Shown: positions 47,480 through 56,737, numbered from the stretch's first letter. The stretch: DNA of 64,000 nucleotides from Sphingomonas parapaucimobilis NBRC 15100 (GCF_000787715.1 NZ_BBPI01000087.1:32844-96843); one strand, 5' to 3'. Numbers and translations: made by a program. Notes: a model not told the origin generated them from the letters alone.

Positions 47480-48193
47480 ATGCACGATAATCTGGACGCG
47501 GCGCCGGGTCGGCGCGCGCTGTTGAAGAACGCGCTGGTGCTGGCCGGGGCACTGGCGGTTCCGGGGGCTGTGAGCGCTCGGGAAAGGCTGACCTCGGGCG
47601 ATCTGCGCCCGATGCGCCAGCCGCCGATCCCGAGCCGTCCGACCGTTCCGGCGGTGCCGCAGGCGATCCTGGCCTCGTCGCGGGTCGTCCGCCCGGCGCT
47701 GCTGCGTCAGGCGATGGCGTCGCTGCAGAAGCATGGTTCGCAGGTTCGCCAGCGTGACCGGATGGCGATCGTCGATTTCGCGGTCGGCTCGTCCGAACCG
47801 CGCCTCCATCTGGTCGATCTGATCAGCGGCAAGAGCCAATCGCTGCTCGTCTCGCACGGCAGCGGATCGGACCCGTCGCACAGCGGCTATGTCCAGCGCT
47901 TTTCCAACGCGTTCAATTCGAACGCCAGCAGCGAGGGTGCCTTCCTGACCGACAATTATTATGTCGGCAAGCATGGCCGGTCGCAGCGTCTGGTCGGGCT
48001 GGACCCCACCAACGACAATGCGCTGGGCCGCGCGATCGTGATCCACTCGGCCTGGTATGCCAATCGCGACATGATCCGCAGCCACGGGATGCTGGGGCGC
48101 AGCCAGGGTTGCTTCGCGGTCGGCGAGAACGAACTGGACCGCGTGTTCGCCAATCTCGGCCCCGGCCGGATGATCTACGCCGCGAAGGTGTAA
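47480..48193 (+). CDS. Murein L,D-transpeptidase catalytic-domain family protein
   Basis: The 237-residue product has a Tat-like or Sec signal (GRRALLKNALVLAGALAVPG) and a catalytic region of the YkuD_2 kind, with the His in AIVIHSAWYANRDM and Ser/Cys in GMLGRSQGCFAVG. It differs clearly from the neighbouring YkuD protein and they share a 197-base divergent promoter region. It probably acts on peptidoglycan; the precise reaction is unproven. Confidence 0.88.
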   Translation: MHDNLDAAPGRRALLKNALVLAGALAVPGAVSARERLTSGDLRPMRQPPIPSRPTVPAVPQAILASSRVVRPALLRQAMASLQKHGSQVRQRDRMAIVDFAVGSSEPRLHLVDLISGKSQSLLVSHGSGSDPSHSGYVQRFSNAFNSNASSEGAFLTDNYYVGKHGRSQRLVGLDPTNDNALGRAIVIHSAWYANRDMIRSHGMLGRSQGCFAVGENELDRVFANLGPGRMIYAAKV

Positions 48194-48199
48194 ATCCCC

Positions 48200-48331
48200 A
48201 TTCCTCCCCGGCACGGGGAGGTGGCAGGCCGCAGGCCTGACGGAGGGGGATTGCCACAGAAGACATATCTTGCGGCGATCCCCCCCTCCACCACCGCTTC
48301 GCGGTGGTCCCCCTCCCCGATGCGGGGAGGA
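48200..48331. repeat. Inverted-repeat element, CCTCCCC...GGGGAGG family
   Basis: The ends are hairpins (TTCCTCCCCGGCACGGGGAG and CTCCCCGATGCGGGGAGGAT). The centre holds GGAGGGGGAT facing ATCCCCCCCTCC and a small CACCGCTTCGCGGTG hairpin. It separates the transpeptidase gene from hisG. Confidence 0.8.
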
Positions 48332-48376
48332 TAAGAATTGCGATCCCCCACCGGGGTGGTTAAGCCCCCGATCCTC

Positions 48377-49039
48377 ATGGTCCAGCCGCTCATCATCGCC
48401 GTCCCCAAGGGACGCATCCTGGCCGAGGCGCTGCCGCTGCTGGCCGCCGCCGGCATCCGGCCCGAAGCCGCCTTCACCGACAAGGACAGCCGCGCACTGC
48501 GCTTCGCCACCGATGTCCCCGGCATCGAGCTGATCCGCGTCCGCGCCTTCGACGTCGCCACCTTCGTCGCGCATGGCGCGGCGCAGCTGGGGATCGTCGG
48601 CTCCGACGTGCTGTCCGAATTCGGCTATTCCGAGCTGTACGCGCCCGTCGACCTAAAGATCGGCCATTGCCGCATCTCGGTCGCCGAGCCTGCCGCGATG
48701 GCGGAGAGCGACGATCCGCGTGGGTGGAGCCATGTCCGTGTCGCGACCAAATATCCACACATCACCAGCCGCCATTTCGCCGCAAGGGGCGTGCAGGCCG
48801 AGTGCGTCAAGCTGAACGGCGCAATGGAGCTGGCCCCGACGCTGGGCTTGGCGCCGCGCATCGTCGATCTGGTGTCGTCGGGCCGCACGCTCAAGGAAAA
48901 CGGACTGGTCGAGGTCGAGGTGATCGAGGAGGTCACCTCGCGCCTGGTCGTCAATCGTGCCGCGATGAAGACGCGGGCGCAAGTCGTGCCGCTGGTCGAG
49001 GCGTTCCGCCGCGCCGTGGCCGAGAAGGAAGCCGCATGA
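48377..49039 (+). CDS. hisG: ATP phosphoribosyltransferase, short form
   Basis: The 220-residue catalytic subunit performs the first step of histidine synthesis. It has [59 protein letters not shown] and [12 protein letters not shown]. It lacks the C-terminal regulatory domain of the long form, so a HisZ partner must be encoded elsewhere; none is in this window. The ATG at 48377 fits the family. It overlaps hisD (ATGA). Confidence 0.95.
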   Translation: MVQPLIIAVPKGRILAEALPLLAAAGIRPEAAFTDKDSRALRFATDVPGIELIRVRAFDVATFVAHGAAQLGIVGSDVLSEFGYSELYAPVDLKIGHCRISVAEPAAMAESDDPRGWSHVRVATKYPHITSRHFAARGVQAECVKLNGAMELAPTLGLAPRIVDLVSSGRTLKENGLVEVEVIEEVTSRLVVNRAAMKTRAQVVPLVEAFRRAVAEKEAA

Positions 49040-50331
49040 TCCGTCTCGATACACAAGAACCGGGCTTCGCCGCCGCCTTCGACGAGCTGGTCGACGCCCG
49101 GCGCGAGAGCGATGCCGATGTCGCGCGCGACGTGCAGGTGATCCTGCGCGCGGTGCGCGACGATGGCGAGGCGGCGGTGGCGGCCTTCACCAGGCAGTTC
49201 GACGGGCATGATCTGGCCGAGACCGGCTGGCGAATCGAACCGGCGGACTGCCGAGCGGCCTATGAGGCGCTGGAGCCCGAACTGCGCGCGGCGCTCGATC
49301 TCGCCGCCGCACGCATCCGCGCCTATCACGAAAAGCAGAAGCCGACCGACACCGATTATGTCGATGCGCAAGGCGTCCGGCTGGGCGCGCGCTGGACGGC
49401 GGTGGATGCGGCGGGAATCTACGTCCCCGGCGGTCGCGCGGCCTATCCCTCCTCGCTGTTGATGAACGCGATCCCCGCCAAGGTGGCGGGGGTCGAGCGG
49501 CTGGTCATGGTCACCCCGACGCCCAAGGGTGAGATCAACCATCTAGTCCTCGCCGCCGCGCATCTGGCGGGGGTGGACGAGGTATGGCGGGTCGGCGGCG
49601 CACAGGCCGTGGGCGCGCTGGCTTACGGCGCAGGGAGAATCCAGCGGGTCGATGTCGTCACCGGCCCCGGCAATGCCTGGGTCGCGGAGGCCAAGCGCCA
49701 GGTCTACGGCATGGTCGGCATCGACATGGTGGCAGGCCCCTCCGAGATCGTCGTCGTCGCGGACGGCCGGAACGACCCTGACTGGATCGCCGCCGACCTG
49801 CTGAGCCAGGCCGAGCACGACACGGTCACCCAGTCGATCCTGTTCACCGACGATGCCGACTTCGCCACGCGAGTCGCCGAGGCCGTCGACCGCCAGATTC
49901 CCGAACTGGCCACCGCCAGCGTCGCGCGTACCGCCTGGGATGCGAACGGCGCGATCATCGTGGTCGACTCGCTCGAGGCCGCCATGCCGCTGGTCGACCG
50001 GCTCGCGCCCGAGCATCTGGAACTCGCGGTCGACGATCCGCAGGCGCTGTTCGACCGGCTGCGTCATGCCGGATCGGTGTTCCTGGGCCGCCACACGCCA
50101 GAAGCGATCGGCGATTATGTCGCGGGGCCGAATCACGTCCTGCCGACCGGCCGCCGCGCGCGTTTCGCCAGCGGGCTGTCGGTGCTGGACTTCATGAAGC
50201 GGACGAGCTTCCTGGGCCTGACCGAAACGGCGCTGAACGAACTCGGCCCCGCCACGGTGGCGCTGGCCCATGCCGAAGGGCTTCCGGCGCATGCCAAGTC
50301 GGTGGCGCTGCGGCTGCGGCTCAACCGATGA
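49036..50331 (+). CDS. hisD: Histidinol dehydrogenase
   Basis: The 431-residue zinc enzyme oxidises L-histidinol to histidine in two NAD-dependent steps. Family marks include [62 protein letters not shown], and [11 protein letters not shown] with the catalytic Glu/His. The start at 49036 overlaps the hisG stop; an open frame extends far upstream inside hisG but is not used. Confidence 0.96.
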   Translation: MIRLDTQEPGFAAAFDELVDARRESDADVARDVQVILRAVRDDGEAAVAAFTRQFDGHDLAETGWRIEPADCRAAYEALEPELRAALDLAAARIRAYHEKQKPTDTDYVDAQGVRLGARWTAVDAAGIYVPGGRAAYPSSLLMNAIPAKVAGVERLVMVTPTPKGEINHLVLAAAHLAGVDEVWRVGGAQAVGALAYGAGRIQRVDVVTGPGNAWVAEAKRQVYGMVGIDMVAGPSEIVVVADGRNDPDWIAADLLSQAEHDTVTQSILFTDDADFATRVAEAVDRQIPELATASVARTAWDANGAIIVVDSLEAAMPLVDRLAPEHLELAVDDPQALFDRLRHAGSVFLGRHTPEAIGDYVAGPNHVLPTGRRARFASGLSVLDFMKRTSFLGLTETALNELGPATVALAHAEGLPAHAKSVALRLRLNR

Positions 50332-50744
50332 TCGTCACGCCCGCCGCGCCGGAGCATCGGGAGCGATGGCTGGCGCTGCGGGCAACCCTCTGGGGGGATG
50401 AGGCGGGCAATTCAACGGATTTGCCCGAGGGCGGCGGGAATTTCGTCGCGCTCGCAGATGGCCGGGTGATCGGCTTTGCCGAGGCGGCGGTCCGGCATGA
50501 TTATGTGAATGGCTGCGACACGTCGCCGGTGCTGTTTCTGGAGGGCTTGTTCGTCGATCCCGACCATCGGCGGCGGGGTGTGGCCGGGGCGCTGGTCGCG
50601 GCGGTGGCGGACTGGGGTCGGGCGCAGGGATGTTCGGAGTTCGCCTCCGATGCCGAGCTGGAAAATGTCGACAGCCATGCGATGCACCGGGCACTGGGAT
50701 TCGTCGAGACCGAGCGTGTGGTGTATTTTCGTTGGGAATTGTGA
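50328..50744 (+). CDS. AAC(6')-I-like aminoglycoside N-acetyltransferase homologue
   Basis: This 138-residue GNAT enzyme resembles chromosomal AAC(6')-I proteins as known from Acinetobacter. It has RHDYVNGCDTSPVLFLEGLF, the acetyl-CoA loop DPDHRRRGVAGALV, CSEFASDAELENVDSHAMHR and ALGFVETERVVYF. Such enzymes acetylate the 6' amino group of aminoglycosides. It overlaps hisD by four bases, so it is read as part of the his genes. Whether it confers resistance or serves another acyl acceptor is open. Confidence 0.85.
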   Translation: MIVTPAAPEHRERWLALRATLWGDEAGNSTDLPEGGGNFVALADGRVIGFAEAAVRHDYVNGCDTSPVLFLEGLFVDPDHRRRGVAGALVAAVADWGRAQGCSEFASDAELENVDSHAMHRALGFVETERVVYFRWEL

Positions 50745-50758
50745 CGTCTGGCATCCCT

Positions 50759-50847
50759 TGGCCTTCGACTTCGCTCAGGCTGAACGGGTTTTGGTATCCC
50801 GCCCAGTTTCCCAACCGCCGTTCAGCCTGAGCGAAGTCGAAGGCCAC
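50759..50847. repeat. Inverted pair of CTTCGACTTCGCTCAG repeats
   Basis: Copies at 50759-50788 and 50818-50847 are inverse with a 29-base spacer. The pair lies 14 bases after the acetyltransferase stop and 73 bases before nusB. Confidence 0.88.
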
Positions 50848-50920
50848 TCCCCACCCCTCTGTCCCGAAACCCGTCCCAAAATACGTGACGGATTGACGAC
50901 AGCCCGGTAAAGGCCCGCCA

Positions 50921-51376
50921 ATGACTCGTCCTCCCGCCCGTACCCAGGCGCGCGCCGCCGCGCGCCTTGCCGCCGTTCAGGCGCTTTATCAGCATGACAT
51001 GGAACAGACCCCGCTGGCGGCGCTGCTCCACGAATTCCACAATCACCGCATCGGCGCGACCATCGAGGATGTCGAATATGCCGATGCCGATATCGATTTC
51101 TTCGACGATGTCGTGAAGGGCGTGCAGGCGCGCCTGGGCGAGATCGATGTGATGATCGAGGGCAAGCTGGCCAAGGGCTGGACGCTGAACCGGCTCGACA
51201 AGCCGATGAAGGCGATCCTGCGCGCCGGGACCTATGAGCTGATCGCGCGCCATGACGTGCCGGTCGGCGCGGTCATCAGCGAATATGTCGATGTCGCCCA
51301 CGCTTTCTACGAAAAGCGCGAATCGGGCTTCGTCAACGGCCTGCTCGACGCGATCGCCAAGGTCGCGCGGGCCTGA
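50921..51376 (+). CDS. nusB: Transcription antitermination protein NusB
   Basis: The 151-residue all-helical RNA-binding protein works with NusE on boxA in rRNA antitermination. It has ARAAARLAAVQALYQHDMEQ at the N-terminus, LNRLDKPMKAILRAGTYEL and VISEYVDVAHAF. It is followed by thiL after 16 bases, a common pairing. Confidence 0.95.
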   Translation: MTRPPARTQARAAARLAAVQALYQHDMEQTPLAALLHEFHNHRIGATIEDVEYADADIDFFDDVVKGVQARLGEIDVMIEGKLAKGWTLNRLDKPMKAILRAGTYELIARHDVPVGAVISEYVDVAHAFYEKRESGFVNGLLDAIAKVARA

Positions 51377-51392
51377 TCCCGCACCCGCCCCG

Positions 51393-52298
51393 ATGACCGA
51401 GGCGGAGTTCATCGCCGCGTTGCGCCGGATGCCGCTGCATCCCGGTGCGCGCGGACTGGTCGACGACAGCGCGGTGCTGACCGCCGCGCCGCTGGTCGTC
51501 ACCACCGACACGCTGGTCGAAGGCGTGCATTTCCTGCCCCACGACCCGCCCGCCGATGTCGCGTGGAAGCTGGTCGCGACCAACCTGTCCGACCTGGCCG
51601 CCAAGGGCGCGGTGGTCGAGGGGGTGCTGCTCAACTATCCGCTGGGTGATTCCGCCTGGGACCGCGCCTTTCTGGATGGCCTGGGCAGCGTGCTGACGCA
51701 CTTTCATGCCCCGCTGATCGGCGGCGACACCGTAACGTTGCGGGGGCCGCGCAGCCTGACGCTGACCGCCTTCGGCCGCGATGCCGCCGCCCCTGCCCGT
51801 GACGGCGCAAAGGCGGGGGACGGCTTGTGGGTCACCGGCACGATCGGCGATGCCGGTCTGGGCCTGGCGATCGCGCAAGGAGGGCATGGGCCGATCGCGC
51901 TGCGCGACGCCTATCGCCGCCCCTGCCCTCGCCTGACCGAGGGCCGCGCACTCAGCCCCGTCGTCCATGCGATGATGGACGTGTCGGACGGTCTGCTGCT
52001 CGACGCGGGCCGAATGGCGCGGGCGAGCGGGCTGGCGGTGACGATCGCGCTCGATACGGTCCCGCTGTCGGAAGAGGCGCGGGCGTTCGGGGGCACCGAC
52101 CGGGCGGCGCGACTGGCCGCTGCGACCGCCGGGGACGATTACGAACTGCTCTTTGCCCTGCCCGCCGGGATCACGCCGCCGGTCGCCGCCACGCGCGTCG
52201 GCAGCTTTGCGGCCGGTGACGGCCTGACCCTGACCGATGCGGGCGAATCGATCCCGCTGCCGCCCCGCTGGGGCTATGAGCACCGCGCGGCCAACTGA
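51393..52298 (+). CDS. thiL: Thiamine-monophosphate kinase
   Basis: This 301-residue kinase makes thiamine diphosphate from the monophosphate. It has GLVDDSAVLTAAPLVVTTDT (metal-binding Asp residues), HFLPHDPPADVAWKL, MMDVSDGLLLDAGRMA and TAGDDYELLFALP. The ATG at 51393 gives the family N-terminus; the frame is open into nusB. No other thiamine gene is in the window. Confidence 0.94.
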   Translation: MTEAEFIAALRRMPLHPGARGLVDDSAVLTAAPLVVTTDTLVEGVHFLPHDPPADVAWKLVATNLSDLAAKGAVVEGVLLNYPLGDSAWDRAFLDGLGSVLTHFHAPLIGGDTVTLRGPRSLTLTAFGRDAAAPARDGAKAGDGLWVTGTIGDAGLGLAIAQGGHGPIALRDAYRRPCPRLTEGRALSPVVHAMMDVSDGLLLDAGRMARASGLAVTIALDTVPLSEEARAFGGTDRAARLAAATAGDDYELLFALPAGITPPVAATRVGSFAAGDGLTLTDAGESIPLPPRWGYEHRAAN

Positions 52299-52365
52299 CC
52301 CCCCTTTCCTCCTGCCGCCGCGCTGTTAATCTGTATCAGTCCGGCCCCTGGGGAGTGGTGCCGAC

Positions 52366-54339
52366 ATGGGGGGATCAGGAATGCGTGGGGTAGGCAGGCT
52401 GGGCGCGTCGGTGACGGCGCTCGCGTTGATGACGCTGACGGGCATGACGCAGAATGCGGGCCAGACACCATCCGCTTCGCCACCCGCCGCGACGGTCCCC
52501 CTGCCGGTCGAGGCCTTTGCCGCGCTGCCCGAGTTCGAGGGGCCGGCCCTGTCGCCCGACGGCACCCGCATCGCGGGCAAGCGGGCGCTGAACGGCAAGC
52601 AATATCTGATGGTCGCCCCGCTGATCAAAGGTCAGGGCAAGACCGCGCTGGCCGCGCTCAGCGACAAGGTCGACGTCAACTGGTGGCGCTGGGTCAATGA
52701 CGAATGGCTGGTCGTCGGGCTGGGCAGCCAGGACATGATCCAGGGCGAGGAATATTATGTCACCCGTCTGATCGGCGTCCGCGCCGACATGACGAAGATG
52801 GTCAAGATCGACTGGGACAATTCGGGCTTCCGCGCCGACGAGGTGTTGTGGACCGCGCATGACGGCACGCCGCGCCTGCTGTTCGCCAAATCGACCGGCA
52901 TCTATTCCATGTCCGAGGTCTACCCCTCCGTCTATGAAGCGGATGTATCGACCGGGCGGGTCAAGCGGATCGCGAACGGGCAGACCGATGTGTGGGACTG
53001 GTATGCCGACGGCCAGGGCCAGTTGCGCATGGGCGTGCGCTATAGCGACGACACCCGTCAGAAGAGCATCCTCTATCGCCAGTCCAACGCCGAGCCCTTC
53101 CGCACCATCGCCCGCGCCAATGGCCGCAAGGACGAATCGGTGCTGGTGCCCAGCGTCTTCCGCGCCGACGGCACCGCGCTGGCGATCGATGACAGCGACG
53201 GATATGACGCGCTGTACGAAGTTTCGTTGCCCGACCTGAAGCTGGGCCGCAAGCTCAGCAGCGTCACCGGCTATGATATCGACGGCATCATCAAGACCCC
53301 GGCGGGCGACGATATCTCGGCGATCCGCTACACCGACCAATATTATCACGACGCCTGGACCGACCCGCGGATCAAGGAATTGCAGGCAGCGCTCGACAAG
53401 TCGGTGGCACCGCGCCGGGCCGAGATCGTGTCCTGGAACACCGCTCGCACCCGCTTCCTGGTGACGGTCAGCAGCCCGTCCTCGGCGGGGGCGCTCTATT
53501 ATTGGGATACCGATTACGGCAACATGCAGTTCCTGTCCTGGGCCAACCCCCAGTTGAAGGGACAGAAGCTGTCGCCGGTGCGCACCGTGCGCTACGCCGC
53601 GCGCGACGGCACCATGATCGAGGCGATCCTGACCATGCCGCGCGGACGCGGGACCAGGAACCTGCCGCTGATCGTCATGCCGCATGGCGGCCCCTTCGCC
53701 CGCGATGCCGAAAGCTGGGACTGGTGGAGCCAGTATCTGGCCGAACTAGGCTATGCGGTGATCCAGCCCAATTATCGCGGTTCCTCGGGCTATGGCACCG
53801 CCTTCGCCAAAAAGGGGCAGGGCGAATGGGGCCTGAAGATGCAGGACGATCTGGACGACGCGGTTGCCTGGCTGGCCAAGGAAGGGATCGCCGATCCCAA
53901 GCGCGCCTGCATGGTGGGGGCCTCCTATGGCGGTTATGCCGCGATGCGCGCGGCCCAGCGCAACAGCGCGCTCTATCGCTGCGCGGTGTCCTATGCGGGC
54001 GTGTCCGACCTTCAGGCGATGAAGCGCTACGACTCGCGATTCCTGTTCGGCAAGACACGCTCCGACTGGCTGCAGAAACAGGCCCCCGACTATCACGCCG
54101 TCTCACCCCGCTTCGGCGCGGCCGACATGGCGATCCCGCTGCTGATCGTACACGGCAAGGAGGACAAGCGCGTGCCGGTCAACCAGTCGCGGATGATGGT
54201 CTCCGCGCTGAAGGCGGCAGGCAAGCCGGTGAACTATATCGAGCAGCCGCTGGCCGACCACCACTTCACCCGCGCCGAGGACCGGCTGGAATTCCTGAAG
54301 GCGATGGCCGCATTCCTGGCGAAACATAACCCGGCGTAA
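52366..54339 (+). CDS. Secreted S9-family (prolyl oligopeptidase) peptidase
   Basis: The 657-residue protein has a signal peptide (about residues 1-30), a beta-propeller (about 50-380) and an alpha/beta-hydrolase domain. The catalytic Ser is in MVGASYGGYAAM, the Asp in HGKEDKRVPV and the His in LADHHF; PNYRGSSGYG forms the oxyanion region. It resembles acylaminoacyl-peptidase/DPP-type enzymes of the periplasm. ATG 52381 is an alternative start with a GGGGGGA site ahead. Single gene. Confidence 0.9.
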   Translation: MGGSGMRGVGRLGASVTALALMTLTGMTQNAGQTPSASPPAATVPLPVEAFAALPEFEGPALSPDGTRIAGKRALNGKQYLMVAPLIKGQGKTALAALSDKVDVNWWRWVNDEWLVVGLGSQDMIQGEEYYVTRLIGVRADMTKMVKIDWDNSGFRADEVLWTAHDGTPRLLFAKSTGIYSMSEVYPSVYEADVSTGRVKRIANGQTDVWDWYADGQGQLRMGVRYSDDTRQKSILYRQSNAEPFRTIARANGRKDESVLVPSVFRADGTALAIDDSDGYDALYEVSLPDLKLGRKLSSVTGYDIDGIIKTPAGDDISAIRYTDQYYHDAWTDPRIKELQAALDKSVAPRRAEIVSWNTARTRFLVTVSSPSSAGALYYWDTDYGNMQFLSWANPQLKGQKLSPVRTVRYAARDGTMIEAILTMPRGRGTRNLPLIVMPHGGPFARDAESWDWWSQYLAELGYAVIQPNYRGSSGYGTAFAKKGQGEWGLKMQDDLDDAVAWLAKEGIADPKRACMVGASYGGYAAMRAAQRNSALYRCAVSYAGVSDLQAMKRYDSRFLFGKTRSDWLQKQAPDYHAVSPRFGAADMAIPLLIVHGKEDKRVPVNQSRMMVSALKAAGKPVNYIEQPLADHHFTRAEDRLEFLKAMAAFLAKHNPA

Positions 54340-54340
54340 A

Positions 54341-54474
54341 GATCCTCCCCGGCACGGGGAGGGGGACCAGCCGCAGGCTGGTGGAGGGGGGCTTCCACAA
54401 AGCGAGTCCATTGCGGATAGCCCCCTCCACCACCGCTTCGCGGCGGCCCCCCCTCCCCGTGCCGGGGAGGATTG
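54341..54474. repeat. Inverted-repeat element, CCTCCCC...GGGGAGG family
   Basis: The ends are hairpins (TCCTCCCCGGCACGGGGAGG and CTCCCCGTGCCGGGGAGGAT). Inner arms include GGAGGGGGGCT facing AGCCCCCTCC, plus small CAGCC/GGCTG and CCGCTTCGCGG hairpins. It separates the S9 peptidase from infA. Confidence 0.82.
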
Positions 54475-54594
54475 CAAAACCGTATCCCGACCCCATATCC
54501 GTAACCGATTCGGCGTGCCTTTCCTTTTCGGCCCATTGCGGCTATGGCGGCGCCTCTTCGACAGACCCTATAACACGACGAACCGAGGTATTTT

Positions 54595-54813
54595 TTGGCC
54601 AAGGAAGAACTGCTCGAGATGCGCGGCCGCGTGGTGGAACTCCTCCCCAACGCGATGTTCCGCGTCCAGCTCGAGAATGATCACGAGATCCTGGGGCATA
54701 CGGCGGGCAAGATGCGCAAGAACCGCATCCGCGTGCTGGTCGGCGACGAAGTGCTCGTCGAGCTGACGCCGTACGACCTGACCAAGGGCCGGATCACCTA
54801 CCGCTTCAAGTGA
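54595..54813 (+). CDS. infA: Translation initiation factor IF-1
   Basis: The 72-residue OB-fold factor binds the ribosomal A site at initiation. It has [36 protein letters not shown] and KGRITYRFK. The start is TTG at 54595 behind a GAGG site; no ATG exists near the true N-terminus. The stop overlaps the maf start (GTGA). Confidence 0.96.
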
Positions 54814-55397
54814 GCGACCGGCCTCCCATGCCGCTCGTCCTTGCATCCTCCTCCCCGCGCCGCCGCGATCTGCTGGCGCGGCTGGGAGTCGTGCTCGACC
54901 GAGTCGCCTCGCCCGATATCGACGAAGCGCCCCGCCCCGCCGAACCGCCCCGCGTCTACGCGCTGCGGCTGGCGGTGGAAAAGGCGAAGGCGGTGGAGCG
55001 TGCCGACGGTGAGATCGTCGTCGCGGGCGACACCACCATCGCGCTGGGCCGTCGCATCCTGCCCCCCGCCGAGACCGAGGACGTCCAGCGCAAGCTGCTG
55101 CGCCTGATGTCCGGGCGGCGGCACCATGCGCTGTCCGCCGTGTGCGTGATCGACGCCACCGGCAAGGCGCGCACCCGGCTGGCCGACACCATCGTCGCCT
55201 TCAAGCCGCTGTCCGACGACGAGATCGACGCGTACATCGCGTGCGGCGAAGGGCTGGGCAAGGCGGGCGGTTACGCGATCCAGGGCCGTGCCGAAGCCTT
55301 TGTCCGTTTCCTGCAAGGCTCGCATTCCGGCGTCATCGGCCTGCCCCTGTTCGAAACCCGCGCCCTGTTGAAGGCCGCCGGGCTGCCGCTTGTCTGA
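54810..55397 (+). CDS. maf: Maf-family nucleotide pyrophosphatase
   Basis: This 195-residue Maf protein hydrolyses non-canonical or modified nucleoside triphosphates to monophosphates. It has [18 protein letters not shown], the catalytic [28 protein letters not shown] and the C-terminal [14 protein letters not shown]. The start is GTG at 54810; an ATG at 54828 is possible. It overlaps both neighbours. Confidence 0.93.
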
Positions 55398-56340
55398 ATG
55401 GCTCTATGAGGCCGGGATCGGCGAGGCCCGGGCCGCGCTGGTCGAGGATGGTCGCATCGTCCAGGCCGCGATCGAGCTTGCGGCCACGCTGACCGTCGGC
55501 ACCGTGGCCGAGGGGCGGCTGGTCGAGTTGCTCCCCGGCCGACAGGGGCGGGTGACGTTGGCGCAAGGCGGTGACGTGCTGCTGTCGCCGGTGCCCAAGG
55601 GGATGACGCAAGGATCGGCGCTGACCGTCATCGTCACGCGCGAAGCCATCCCCGAACGCGGCCGCGCCAAGCTGCCCAAGGCGCAACTCGCCCCCGAAGA
55701 CGCGCGCCCCGCCCCCGGCCCCGATCTGCGCGCGCGAATCGCCGCGACCGGCTCGGCCGTTCGCCAACTGCTGCCGCATCAGCCCGACGATCTGGAAGCG
55801 GCGGGCTGGTCCGAACTGCTCGACGAGGCGGTGACGGGCGAGATCGGATTCGGCGCGGGCGTGCTGCGCATGACGCCGACCCCGGCGATGACCCTGTTCG
55901 ACGTGGACGGATCGCCGCCGCTCGAGGCTTTGTCGATCGCCGCCGCCCGCGCGGTGGCGGACAGCATCCTGCGCCACGGTATCGGCGGGTCGATCGGCAT
56001 CGACTTTCCCACGCTGGAAGGCAAGGGGCCGCGTCAGGCGGTGGCCGAGGCGCTGGACGCCGCGCTGCCACTCCCCTTCGAGCGGACGGCGGTCAACGGC
56101 TTCGGCTTTCTCCAGATCGTCCGCCCGCGCCCCCGCGCCTCGATCCCCGAGCGGCTGGGCATCGACCCCGTGGGCGCCCGCGCCCGCGCGCTGCTGCGCC
56201 AATGGGAGCGCGAGCTGCCCGGGCCTGCGCCGACCTATCGGGTCTCCGGCGCTGTCCATGACCGCCTGATGGCCCATCCGGCCTGGCGCGAGGCGCTGGA
56301 GCGCCGCACCGGCCGCCCCCTGTTACTGGAACGCTCATGA
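55390..56340 (+). CDS. Short RNase E/G-family ribonuclease
   Basis: The 316-residue protein corresponds to the catalytic part of RNase E/G. An S1-like segment lies at about residues 35-95, and metal-binding Asp residues are seen in MTLFDVDGSPP and GSIGIDFPTLEGKG. E. coli RNase G is about 490 residues; this one lacks the zinc-link and the C-terminal small domain. Such short forms after maf are familiar in alphaproteobacteria. The start is TTG at 55390, overlapping maf by eight bases. Activity without the zinc-link is uncertain. Confidence 0.85.
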   Translation: MSEWLYEAGIGEARAALVEDGRIVQAAIELAATLTVGTVAEGRLVELLPGRQGRVTLAQGGDVLLSPVPKGMTQGSALTVIVTREAIPERGRAKLPKAQLAPEDARPAPGPDLRARIAATGSAVRQLLPHQPDDLEAAGWSELLDEAVTGEIGFGAGVLRMTPTPAMTLFDVDGSPPLEALSIAAARAVADSILRHGIGGSIGIDFPTLEGKGPRQAVAEALDAALPLPFERTAVNGFGFLQIVRPRPRASIPERLGIDPVGARARALLRQWERELPGPAPTYRVSGAVHDRLMAHPAWREALERRTGRPLLLERS

Positions 56341-56504
56341 CCACCTGCCCGATCTGCGACAAGCCGACCGCCGCCGAACACGCGCCCTTCTGCTCGCGCG
56401 GGTGCAAGGATCGCGACCTTCTGCAATGGCTGGGCGAAGGTTATCGCATCCCGGTCAAAGAAAATGACGAAGAGGGGCTGGACAGCGGCGAAAGCCACCC
56501 GTAA
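56337..56504 (+). CDS. yacG: YacG-type zinc protein (DNA gyrase inhibitor)
   Basis: The 55-residue protein has four zinc-binding cysteines, Cys4, Cys7, Cys19 and Cys23 (TCPICDKP and FCSRGCKDRDLLQWL), followed by an acidic tail. E. coli YacG binds GyrB and inhibits gyrase. The ATG overlaps the ribonuclease stop (ATGA), making it the last protein gene of infA-maf-rng-yacG. Confidence 0.92.
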   Translation: MTTCPICDKPTAAEHAPFCSRGCKDRDLLQWLGEGYRIPVKENDEEGLDSGESHP

Positions 56505-56535
56505 AGGCACGCCTCCAATCGCAATCGCGGTGTGG

Positions 56536-56611
56536 GCCCAAGTAGCTCAGTTGGTAGAGCATGCGACTGAAAATCGCAGTGTCGGTGGTTCGATCCCGCC
56601 CTTGGGCACCA
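56536..56611 (+). tRNA. tRNA-Phe (anticodon GAA)
   Basis: A 76-base cloverleaf with encoded CCA: acceptor GCCCAAG/CTTGGGC, D arm GCTC/GAGC, anticodon arm GCGA-CTGAAAA-TCGC with GAA at 56569-56571, T arm with GTTCGATCC. It lies 31 bases after yacG on the same strand and may share its transcript. Confidence 0.97.
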
Positions 56612-56683
56612 TTTTTCCTACATTGATGGTGTTTTAACGGTTCGCTGTTTGGCGGACTGTTTTTGCGCGACTGGCGTTGTCCC

Positions 56684-56713
56684 GTGGCCTTCGACTTCGC
56701 TCAGGCGGAACGG
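56684..56713. repeat. Single CTTCGACTTCGCTCAG repeat copy
   Basis: GGCCTTCGACTTCGCTCAGG followed by CGGAACGGG, a one-base variant of the usual CTGAACGG end. No inverted partner lies next to it; an unrelated inverted-repeat element starts 25 bases later. Confidence 0.8.
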
Positions 56714-56737
56714 GACGTCGGATCAGACCCCTGCTTA

